Origin: Thermoflexales bacterium
GTDB taxonomy: Bacteria > Chloroflexota > Anaerolineae > B4-G1 > SLSP01
DNA length: 6,807 bases
Reading direction: 5' to 3'
Assembly (NCBI GenBank): GCA_015486785.1
Contig: WFQZ01000296.1
Span: 1 to 6,807 of the forward strand
The number at the start of each line of letters is the position of its first letter. Position 1 is the stretch's first letter. The notes below the pieces were generated by a model. That model worked only from the letters and a program-made list of their open reading frames with translations, was not told where the DNA came from and ran no database searches. The position numbers and the translations under genes are program-made. Shown piece by piece: positions 1-6,092 of the stretch.

Positions 1-1260
1 ATCGCCGAGCTGCTGCATGATGTGATTGCGGCCTCAACCTCGCTGTTGGAGGACAAGCCCCAGGTGAAGCTGCTCACCGACATCCCCGAAGACTTGCCCT
101 TGGTGCGTGCCGATGCGCGGCGTGTCCGTCAGGTAGCACTTAACGTTATCTCCAATGCGGCCAAGTTTACCGAAAAAGGCTTCATCAAGGTTTCCGTGAC
201 CCATGATGATTACCGTGTGGTGGTCAGCGTGCAGGATACCGGTATCGGCATCCCCAAGGACAAGGTCGCCGACGTGTTCGAGCGGTTCAAGCAGGTGGAT
301 AACACCTCAACCCGGCGTTACGAAGGGACCGGCTTGGGCATGTCGCTGAGCAAGCTGTTCATTGAAAAGCACGGCGGCGATATGTGGGTGGAAAGCGAAT
401 ACGGCAAAGGCTCTACCTTCTTCTTCTCGCTGCCTATTGAGGGGGTAGAAGCCCCTCTCTCCGACGATGAGGTTGAGCAAAAAGATGCCCAACAACAAGA
501 GGTACGCACGATCCTCGCCGTGGACGACGACAAAGGCGTGATCACCCTGTTCCGCCGTTACCTGGAGCCGCAAGGGTATCGTGTCTTCGGACTCACCAGC
601 GGCGAGCGCGTGGTGGAAGAGGCCAAACGACTCAAACCTTACGCCATCACCCTGGACGTATTGATGCCGGATAAAGACGGCTGGCAAGTGATCCAGGAGC
701 TGAAGGCCGATCCTGAGACGCGGGACATCCCGATCCTGATTTGCTCCATAGTGTCGGAGGAGGAGAAAGGCTGGAGTCTGGGCATTGCCGATTATCTGAT
801 GAAGCCGATCACCGAGCAAGAATTACTTGATGCGTTGACCAAGTTGCAACACGGGAAGAAAGACTTGCGAATCCTGGTGGTGGATGATAGCGACGATGAC
901 CGCAAGCTGATCAAACGGCTGCTCCAGGACGCCGGCTATCACATCTCCGATGCCAGCAGCGGCGCGGGGGCTATTGAGATGATCCATGAATCCCCGCCCG
1001 ATCTGGTGATTCTGGATTTGATGATGCCCGAAGTAGACGGCTTCGCGGTGCTGGAGCACTTGAAGGGCAATCCCACCTTGCGCGATATTCCCGTGATCGT
1101 GGTGACGGCCAAGGAGCTGACCGACGCGGAGCGCGAGCGGTTGAACCGTGGCGTGGCGTTCCTGATTCAGAAGGGCGCGTTTGATCAAGAGCAACTGCTC
1201 AAGGATGTCTCGGCGGTGTTGCAGAAGGTCGGTGAGGAGTTACAGGAGCAAGCGAGCTGA
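1..1260 (+). CDS. Hybrid sensor histidine kinase, C-terminal part (HATPase-REC-REC), 5' truncated
   Basis: The reading frame is open from the first base, so the N-terminal sensor and the HisKA/phosphoacceptor helices lie outside the window; the GTG at 22 is internal. Counting residues from base 1 (419 visible), residues about 20-147 form a histidine-kinase ATPase domain: N-box with Asn48 and Asn52, G1 box DTGIGIP at 79-85, F-box FERFK at 93-97, G2 box GTGLGMS at 109-115. A first receiver domain (about 170-280) has the acidic pocket at 175-177, phosphoacceptor Asp219 in LDVLMPDKDGW, Ser249 at the usual Thr/Ser position and Lys268 in MKPI. A second receiver (about 290-410) has Asp295/Asp296, phosphoacceptor Asp339 in LDLMMPEVDG, Thr369 and Lys391. 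No HPt or DNA-binding output follows, so phosphate probably goes to a separate partner or the receivers act by interaction. It is a cytoplasmic signalling protein; the input cannot be judged. Identification is certain at domain level, and the target pathway is unknown. Confidence 0.95.
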   Translation: MAELLHDVIAASTSLLEDKPQVKLLTDIPEDLPLVRADARRVRQVALNVISNAAKFTEKGFIKVSVTHDDYRVVVSVQDTGIGIPKDKVADVFERFKQVDNTSTRRYEGTGLGMSLSKLFIEKHGGDMWVESEYGKGSTFFFSLPIEGVEAPLSDDEVEQKDAQQQEVRTILAVDDDKGVITLFRRYLEPQGYRVFGLTSGERVVEEAKRLKPYAITLDVLMPDKDGWQVIQELKADPETRDIPILICSIVSEEEKGWSLGIADYLMKPITEQELLDALTKLQHGKKDLRILVVDDSDDDRKLIKRLLQDAGYHISDASSGAGAIEMIHESPPDLVILDLMMPEVDGFAVLEHLKGNPTLRDIPVIVVTAKELTDAERERLNRGVAFLIQKGAFDQEQLLKDVSAVLQKVGEELQEQAS

Positions 1261-1297
1261 GATTATCCCGCCTGCGCTTCAAGGGAAATTCGTCAAC

Positions 1298-1327
1298 AAG
1301 ACCCGCCCATTGGGCGGGTCTTTCGTT
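1298..1327. terminator. Intrinsic terminator, probably bidirectional, between convergent genes
   Basis: A perfect 11-bp stem (1298-1308 pairing with 1312-1322; core GACCCGCCC/GGGCGGGTC) with a 3-base loop is followed on the + strand by TTTCGTT. This is a good Rho-independent terminator for the histidine kinase. On the - strand the same hairpin is followed by TTGTTGA, a weaker U-rich tail, so it may also end the glycosidase transcript. The hairpin lies 37 bp from the kinase stop and 36 bp from the glycosidase stop. Confidence 0.85.
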
Positions 1328-1358
1328 GCCCCTAACCGCGCGATCTCGTCCGCACAGC

Positions 1359-3149
1359 CTACTTGCGGAGGAGCGGGATATATTCGAGATACTGAGGATT
1401 GATCCATACGAAGCTGCACCGGGGCGCCGTCCTCTCGGTTTTTGTCTCCGCCGCGACGCAATAGCGATGTATCCCCTGCGGTAAGTCTTTCCAACTTGCC
1501 TGCACTACCACTTTTCCCCCCGCCGTGACTGCCTCCGTGGTGGTGATGGCAAACGGGATGAGCGCGCTGGTGCTGCTTTCGTAGAACGTCACGGTGATCG
1601 GTGCGTCGGTGGCGATCTCGCCATCGTTGGTGAGTACGGCGGTCACAGTTGCCGTGACCGGCAGCCGGTTTGAGATGAGCACCGCGCTCCGGGCTGCCGC
1701 GTGTAATTCAGGCCCCATCGTCTGCTCTACGCCCTGCGCCGGGTCCTGTCCGGGGAAGTTGAAGCGGTAGACGTAATTTTTCCGGGGCAGATCGCGCAAA
1801 GTCACGCTGACTTCGGCGTGCCCGCCGCAGCAAGCGAGGGGCGGCGCGTACACCGTGGTGTACGGCTCGGTTATGGACAGGCTTGCCGGGAAGTACAAGT
1901 TCACTGCCGCCGTGCCGTTCGTGGCGATATTGCCGGAGTTCGCCACCAGCACGCGCAGCGTCACGCTGAATGTGTTCCCCGGTGGATCGTAAAAACGCGG
2001 TTGGCGGGGCAACAAGTGCAATTCCGTGGTCGGCGTGATCTGAGTGGCATAGTCGTGATAAACCGTGCCCACGTACTCCGGCTCATTCGTGGAAGGATTA
2101 AACAACGATCCCCCCGGATAGCCGCCGTGCTCCAGGCTGAACCAAGCCCATCGTTGTACCAAGCGGTTGTCGTCCTCTGGATAGCCGATATCCGGGTCGC
2201 TGGCCGTGCGCATCCAATCGAAAGTCTGCTGCATAAACTCGCGGTTCACCGTGTCCGGGTCTTGGTGCAAAGTCCCCTGAAGCAGCGCGTCGTAGAAAAG
2301 CACCCCGTACTCGCTGATCAGCAAAGGTTGGTCGCGGTAGCCGTGATCGGCCATCCACCGGCGCAGCGTGATGATGCGGCTGGCAAAGATGTCCGTGTTC
2401 CAGTGATCGTAGACCGAGTAAAAAGTCGCCGAAACCTGTTCCGATGCCGTCTGGGAAGGCCAATCCGGCACATAGCACGCACCCCAAGCAAACGGCTCCG
2501 ATGGCGGATTGTTGGGGTAACAGTCCTCGCACAGGATGTAGCTGTGCGTCACCCAAAGGTCGGTGGGCAGCATCTCGCCGTACTCGGCTTGATAGGTATC
2601 CAGCACCCGTTGCAGGTAGAGCAAGCGCATCGGCGTGGGCTGCACGATGCTCCCGAATCCCACTTGCGCGGTGGGATCGGCGGCCTTGAGCTGCTGATAC
2701 ATATCGTGATAAGCGCGGGCGTACCATTCGGAGTGCATATTGTCCATCGCGTGACAATCCGGCTCATTGCCCACGAACCAGATCGCGCCGGGCTGCGCTT
2801 GCGTGGCCGCGCGTAACGCCGAGCCGGTCGGGCTGGCGGTGTAGCCGATCTGTACCCCTCCGCTTATCACCGGATGGAGGCGAATCGTTTGCACATAATC
2901 CAGCGGGGGCAGTTGAGAGCTTCCCCGCGCGGCCCAATCCCAATACCAACCGGCATTGAGGTACGTGGGTTTGTCATTCACCAGAGCGTGGCTGGCGGAA
3001 TCGCTCAACCCGAAGCCGAATCGCCCGTTGGCGTAGACATAAGGCGGGCCGTTGCCCTGCATTTGGGCATCGCTCAAGGTGAGCATCAAGGCGAAGATCG
3101 CCAGGCCGATGATCGCGGTCGTCAGAACTACATAGATTCTCTTGTTCAT
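1359..3149 (-). CDS. Secreted clan GH-A-like glycosidase with two C-terminal beta-sandwich repeats
   Basis: This is a 596-aa exported protein. Residues 1-28 are a basic start (MNKR), a long hydrophobic stretch and a possible cleavage site near SDAQ. Residues about 40-370 look like a TIM-barrel glycoside hydrolase of the GH-A type: Glu129 in VGNEPD fits the acid/base, Glu280 in LLISEYG fits the nucleophile, His202 in WVTHSY fits a strand-5 motif and RWAWFS (333-338) fits strand 8. Residues about 391-465 and 492-570 are two related Ig-like/CARDB-like repeats, each with an N-x-G-x-IAT motif and a later DLP. The protein ends in LEYIPLLRK. Start 3149 is chosen over an in-frame ATG 150 bp upstream because it has GGAGG 5 nt before it and begins a signal sequence, whereas the longer form would run into the preceding gene. 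It is the last gene of the - strand cluster, 79 bp after the solute-binding gene. The exact GH family and substrate are not recognised; GH128-like (Asl1-like), GH39 or GH5-like relatives are candidates. The hydrolase role is inferred from the motifs. Confidence 0.8.
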   Translation of the reverse strand: MNKRIYVVLTTAIIGLAIFALMLTLSDAQMQGNGPPYVYANGRFGFGLSDSASHALVNDKPTYLNAGWYWDWAARGSSQLPPLDYVQTIRLHPVISGGVQIGYTASPTGSALRAATQAQPGAIWFVGNEPDCHAMDNMHSEWYARAYHDMYQQLKAADPTAQVGFGSIVQPTPMRLLYLQRVLDTYQAEYGEMLPTDLWVTHSYILCEDCYPNNPPSEPFAWGACYVPDWPSQTASEQVSATFYSVYDHWNTDIFASRIITLRRWMADHGYRDQPLLISEYGVLFYDALLQGTLHQDPDTVNREFMQQTFDWMRTASDPDIGYPEDDNRLVQRWAWFSLEHGGYPGGSLFNPSTNEPEYVGTVYHDYATQITPTTELHLLPRQPRFYDPPGNTFSVTLRVLVANSGNIATNGTAAVNLYFPASLSITEPYTTVYAPPLACCGGHAEVSVTLRDLPRKNYVYRFNFPGQDPAQGVEQTMGPELHAAARSAVLISNRLPVTATVTAVLTNDGEIATDAPITVTFYESSTSALIPFAITTTEAVTAGGKVVVQASWKDLPQGIHRYCVAAETKTERTAPRCSFVWINPQYLEYIPLLRK

Positions 3150-3154
3150 TGTTT

Positions 3155-3159
3155 CCTCC
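3155..3159 (-). promoter_or_regulatory. Ribosome binding site of the glycosidase gene
   Basis: GGAGG (extended GGAGGA) lies 5 nt before the ATG at 3149. It decides in favour of this start rather than the in-frame ATG at 3299, which falls inside the preceding gene and would add 50 residues in front of the signal sequence. Confidence 0.8.
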
Positions 3160-3186
3160 GAATGCACGAATACGCAGGCAGATACC

Positions 3187-3209
3187 GGGGGCGAGTTTCG
3201 ACTGCCCCC
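3187..3209 (-). promoter_or_regulatory. Intercistronic GC-rich hairpin between the binding-protein and glycosidase genes
   Basis: In the 79-bp gap, the transcribed - strand can fold as GGGGGC-AGT, loop CGAA, ACT-C-GCCCCC: nine pairs with one bulged C. It is followed by GGTATCTG rather than a T-run, so it is not a standard Rho-independent terminator. It could stabilise or mark a processing point in the mRNA, or partly attenuate glycosidase expression. The structure is visible; its role is inference. Confidence 0.45.
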
Positions 3210-3228
3210 TAGTATGACGCGGGTTTGG

Positions 3229-5046
3229 CTATGGCGTGACGGGGGATGTCTGGAGTGAGATGTCCTCGGCGTTCCACAAGGCTCCGGTCGCCGTGGCATC
3301 CGGCTGTAGCCCTTGCACCTGAGGACGCGCCACGAACCAATAAGGCCGCCACACGAGGAATAGCGTGGGCAGATCGGCGGTCAAGAGTTGCTGTGCGTCG
3401 TGGAGCGCAGCGTACTGTGTGGGGAGGTCGATGGATTGCAGAGCCTGCATACAAGCCGTGTCGTATTCCGGGGAATTGTATCCGCTGAAATTTTCGCCGT
3501 GCCACTGATTGCGCTCACTGGGGATGCGGCTGGAAAGCCACGATCCGCACACGCGCGGTAGCTGTACGTACCAGCCAAAGAGTGCCAGGTCAAAGCGGCG
3601 TTTGAAGAGCGGACTGACGCCGTCCGAGGCGTAGAGTAACTGCGGCTCGGTGGCCTGAGGCGAAACGCCGACGCCGCATTGTTCCAAGTTGGCGGCGATG
3701 TGTGCCGCTATGGCGATATACTGCGGCGTGAGGTACATCGTCAAGCTCAACGGCGTGCCGTTGCGGATGCCCGCCACCCCGTGGGCCTCGCGGATGCCGT
3801 CCTCGTCATCGTCGCGCCATCCGGCCTGCTCCAGCAGAGCTTGTCCTGCCTGCGGATCGTGGGGGATGCTGTTGATGGTGTAGCTATCGTAGGCCGGATG
3901 CCCCGGCGGGATGAAACTCTGTGCGGGGAGCAAGGCTTCCCCCGGCATAATCGTGGTGAGCTTTTGGCGATCCACGCACGCGGCGATAGCCTGGCGGACT
4001 TTCAGGTCGCGCAGCGGCGCGTAAGACGTGCCCACCGGATCGGTGTTGAAATCCAGCCGCAGCACCGTCGGTTCGATGCCGCTCCAAATCGTGGCCTTGT
4101 TCTGCGCTGCCAGATCGTCCCACATTTGATGGGCGGTGTTCATCACCAGATTGGGCAACATCACATCGCACGTCCCGTTGGTGAGCAGCTCCGGTAACGC
4201 GCTCTCGGTGGTGTGTACAAACCGCACCACGATCTCATCCAGGTGCGGCGGATTGCCTGCGTAGTAGAGGTTGGGCTTGAGCCGCACCTCGTGCCCGATT
4301 TCCCACGCCGTGATCTCAAACGGCCCGGTGGCCGGGGGCGTGCGGTCACGGAAAATCTCATCAAGCGAGCGGCCTTTCCAGTGATGGGCCGGCTGCGGTG
4401 GGAAGATGAATCCCGGATAATCGGAGCTGAGGTAGCCGGGGATGCCTTCCCAACGCAATGTGTGTTCATCCAAGGCGGTAAATCGCGCCGTGTATTGCGC
4501 CAAGGTGCGCCAGTGCCCGGATAGGGTTTGCACTTGGGCCAGATGGTAGCCGAAGATCACATCCTGAGCGGTTAAGGGTTGCCCGTCGGACCAGTGCAAG
4601 TCGCTCTTGAGGGTGAAGGTGACGATCAGGCGCGGCATAAGCGCGGGCGTGTTGCTGGTGTAAGTGTAGATGCTGCCGGCCATATCCGCGTATCTCATCC
4701 CTTGGTGTACGGTGATTGTTTCGGTGAGCACGCCGCCGTTTTGCGGAGCTGGGATGCGTTCAACTAAGCGCGGCTCCCAGCGATAGCCGATGTACTCCAC
4801 CGCCGGCTCGTAGTACAAGGCCAACAAATCATCCCCGGCGGGCGTGGGCGCGAAGGGACTGGATATTTGAGGTTCGCGGGAGCACACGTACAACACCTGC
4901 GGCGTCGGCGTGGGGACGGGCGTTGGGAGCGCGGTGGCGGTGGGCGTGGGCGTAGCGGTCGGCTGCGGGGTTGGAGTTGCGGTACTCATTGCTTGGCACG
5001 CAGAAAGGCTCAAAAGTACCGTCAAGAGTATCGTGAGTCGACGCAT
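3229..5046 (-). CDS. ABC-type extracellular solute-binding lipoprotein, family 5 (peptide/oligomer type)
   Basis: This 605-aa lipoprotein starts MRRLTILL and has lipobox LSAC with Cys17 as the lipidation site. A Thr/Pro/Ala linker (about 21-49) holds it off the membrane. The mature domain (about 52-600) has the hallmarks of the SBP_bac_5 (DppA/OppA) family: EPRLVERIP at 91-99, the signature FTLKSDLHWSDGQPLTAQDV at 144-163, TGPFEITAWEIG at 240-251, DLKVRQAIAACVDRQKL at 347-363, and an acidic DxDEDG-type loop after AGW at 408-410. Such proteins capture di- or oligopeptides, some sugars or metal chelates and hand them to an ABC importer. No permease or ATPase gene is in the window, so its partner is elsewhere, or it has a sensing or non-transport role. 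An ATG at 5064 overlaps the upstream stop as ATGA and would add six residues. Start 5046 is preferred because it has GGAG 5 nt before it (counting the GGAGA form) and gives a classical basic n-region. The ligand cannot be predicted. Confidence 0.9.
   Translation of the reverse strand: MRRLTILLTVLLSLSACQAMSTATPTPQPTATPTPTATALPTPVPTPTPQVLYVCSREPQISSPFAPTPAGDDLLALYYEPAVEYIGYRWEPRLVERIPAPQNGGVLTETITVHQGMRYADMAGSIYTYTSNTPALMPRLIVTFTLKSDLHWSDGQPLTAQDVIFGYHLAQVQTLSGHWRTLAQYTARFTALDEHTLRWEGIPGYLSSDYPGFIFPPQPAHHWKGRSLDEIFRDRTPPATGPFEITAWEIGHEVRLKPNLYYAGNPPHLDEIVVRFVHTTESALPELLTNGTCDVMLPNLVMNTAHQMWDDLAAQNKATIWSGIEPTVLRLDFNTDPVGTSYAPLRDLKVRQAIAACVDRQKLTTIMPGEALLPAQSFIPPGHPAYDSYTINSIPHDPQAGQALLEQAGWRDDDEDGIREAHGVAGIRNGTPLSLTMYLTPQYIAIAAHIAANLEQCGVGVSPQATEPQLLYASDGVSPLFKRRFDLALFGWYVQLPRVCGSWLSSRIPSERNQWHGENFSGYNSPEYDTACMQALQSIDLPTQYAALHDAQQLLTADLPTLFLVWRPYWFVARPQVQGLQPDATATGALWNAEDISLQTSPVTP
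4900..4986 (-). repeat. Low-complexity Thr-Pro-Ala linker coding repeat
   Basis: About 29 codons of imperfect ACX-CCX/GCX repeats encode a linker of the TPTPTATA kind just after the lipobox cysteine of the solute-binding protein. The complementary + strand is correspondingly G-rich, with GGG runs at 4912, 4918, 4925, 4942 and 4948. Tracts like this can change length by slippage. A shorter tract of the same type (about 5982-6041) follows the lipobox of the upstream lipoprotein. Confidence 0.75.
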
Positions 5047-5051
5047 AAATT

Positions 5052-5055
5052 CTCC
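5052..5055 (-). promoter_or_regulatory. Ribosome binding site of the solute-binding protein gene
   Basis: GGAG (followed by A) sits just upstream of the ATG at 5046 and downstream of the preceding gene's stop at 5061-5063. It supports MRRLTILL as the true N-terminus instead of the ATGA-overlap start at 5064, whose extra residues (MSFGEF) would only precede the signal peptide. Confidence 0.65.
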
Positions 5056-5060
5056 AAAGC

Positions 5061-6092
5061 TCATTGGGTTAGCGGGACAAAGCCCAACATCGTTTCGGGG
5101 TACGTGTCCGTGGCGAGCAGGAAGCCTCGGTCGCCGAAGCGCACCAGTCCCTCCCAGTTGCGGGCATCCTTGGGCAAAAGCTCAAGTTGGATGGGCGGGC
5201 GGTCAAGCCGCGCGATGCCATCCTTGTGGTATTGTAGTTCCACCAGCCGTTCGACCGTTTGCGAGGCGCGGTGTGTTGCCCCTTGCCCGTACTCCTGCGC
5301 CAGCGCGTCCGTGGCCGGTTGGAGCTTGTCCTTGTCCCCCGGCCAGAAGTAGTTGATCACCCAAAACCGTCCGTTTTCATCCAGGGACGAGGCGTCGGTA
5401 ACGCGGTACTCCAGCGTGGGGAAGGGGATCGTCCCCTGCGGGTTGAGCGAGGCGTCAAAGAGATGCGCCACCGGTGCGGGATTGACGTTGGCCCCGTTGG
5501 CCTCGTAGAAAGTTGCCAGGCCGTCCGCCGTGACGATCAAGGCCTCGTCGGTCATATTGGAGAGCGCGGCTTGGGGCGGAATATCCGCCTGGGGCTGAGC
5601 TTGGAGGTGGATCGCGCTCAAGTCCGGCGCGATGGTGCCGCTCACCAGATGCCCCAGCATCGCGCTGCCGGGCGAAGCCTCGATGGTGAGGTAAATGCGG
5701 TCGTGATCAAAGGCCACGGCCTCAAACCCCTCGAATCCGGCGATGCTGTTGCGCAGCCCGGCATCATCAAAGGGGATGGCCTTGGGCGTCAGCGAGGTGC
5801 GTGTGCCGTCTATCGCCGCCGCGAGGTCTGCGCGGGAGAGGGCGAAAAGTGCGCCGCCGTCGTCCCCGAATCGCGCCGGGTACTGCGGCAGTAGGATCAG
5901 CCAATCGCCGTACCATGCCAGCCCGGAGATCTCCGCCTTACGGGAGGCCAACGGCCCCTCCAAGGGCAGCAATTGCACCGGCTGTTCTGCGGGAGGCGTC
6001 GCGGTGCTGGCTGGTGATGGCGTGGCCGTGGGTTGGGGCGCACAGCCGCCCAGCAGTCCGATCAGCGTGAGGGCGATGAGAGCGCGGATCAT
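5061..6092 (-). CDS. Beta-propeller-like lipoprotein, possibly esterase-like phytase/SdiA-regulated type
   Basis: This is a 343-aa predicted lipoprotein: hydrophobic N-terminus, lipobox LGGC with Cys17, and a Thr/Pro/Ala linker to about residue 37. The rest shows a recurring pattern of acidic turn plus hydrophobic strand: EISGLAW (54-60), FEGFEAVAF (120-128), NMTDEALIV (179-187), VTDASSLDENGRFWVIN (231-247) and NWEGLVRF followed by GFLLATD (312-329). This suggests a five- or six-bladed beta-propeller and resembles the 'esterase-like activity of phytase' and SdiA-regulated domain families. The similarity is judged by eye, and enzymatic activity is not established. The start overlaps the MOSC stop as ATGA (6089-6092), with GGAG 8 nt upstream, so translation is probably coupled. 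Its own stop lies 14 bp before the solute-binding gene. It should be anchored on the outer face of the membrane. An alternative is a purely structural or ligand-binding propeller. Confidence 0.7.
   Translation of the reverse strand: MIRALIALTLIGLLGGCAPQPTATPSPASTATPPAEQPVQLLPLEGPLASRKAEISGLAWYGDWLILLPQYPARFGDDGGALFALSRADLAAAIDGTRTSLTPKAIPFDDAGLRNSIAGFEGFEAVAFDHDRIYLTIEASPGSAMLGHLVSGTIAPDLSAIHLQAQPQADIPPQAALSNMTDEALIVTADGLATFYEANGANVNPAPVAHLFDASLNPQGTIPFPTLEYRVTDASSLDENGRFWVINYFWPGDKDKLQPATDALAQEYGQGATHRASQTVERLVELQYHKDGIARLDRPPIQLELLPKDARNWEGLVRFGDRGFLLATDTYPETMLGFVPLTQ

Noticed and set aside
307..819. Open frame of 170 codons on the - strand inside the histidine kinase
   Set aside because: The + strand encodes unmistakable HATPase and receiver motifs across the same bases.
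1818..2816. Long open frame (332 codons) on the + strand opposite the glycosidase gene
   Set aside because: It is fully antisense to a convincing gene, has an Arg/His/Val-rich composition, no recognisable motif and no supported start; it is a shadow of high-G+C coding sequence.
3187..3209. Intrinsic terminator between the binding-protein and glycosidase genes
   Set aside because: The hairpin is real but no T-run follows on the transcribed strand, so it is listed as a regulatory or stability structure only.
3150..3299. 50-residue N-terminal extension of the glycosidase to an upstream ATG
   Set aside because: It would overlap the binding-protein gene, is Arg/Pro/Ser-rich, and would bury the signal sequence that starts right after a strong Shine-Dalgarno sequence.
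4900..4986. Possible CRISPR or tandem-repeat array
   Set aside because: The repetitiveness comes from Thr-Pro/Ala codons in a linker; there are no fixed-length repeats with unique spacers.
5259..5894. Open frame of 211 codons on the + strand opposite the propeller lipoprotein
   Set aside because: It is antisense to a well-supported lipoprotein gene and has low-complexity Gly/Arg/Val content with no domain signature.
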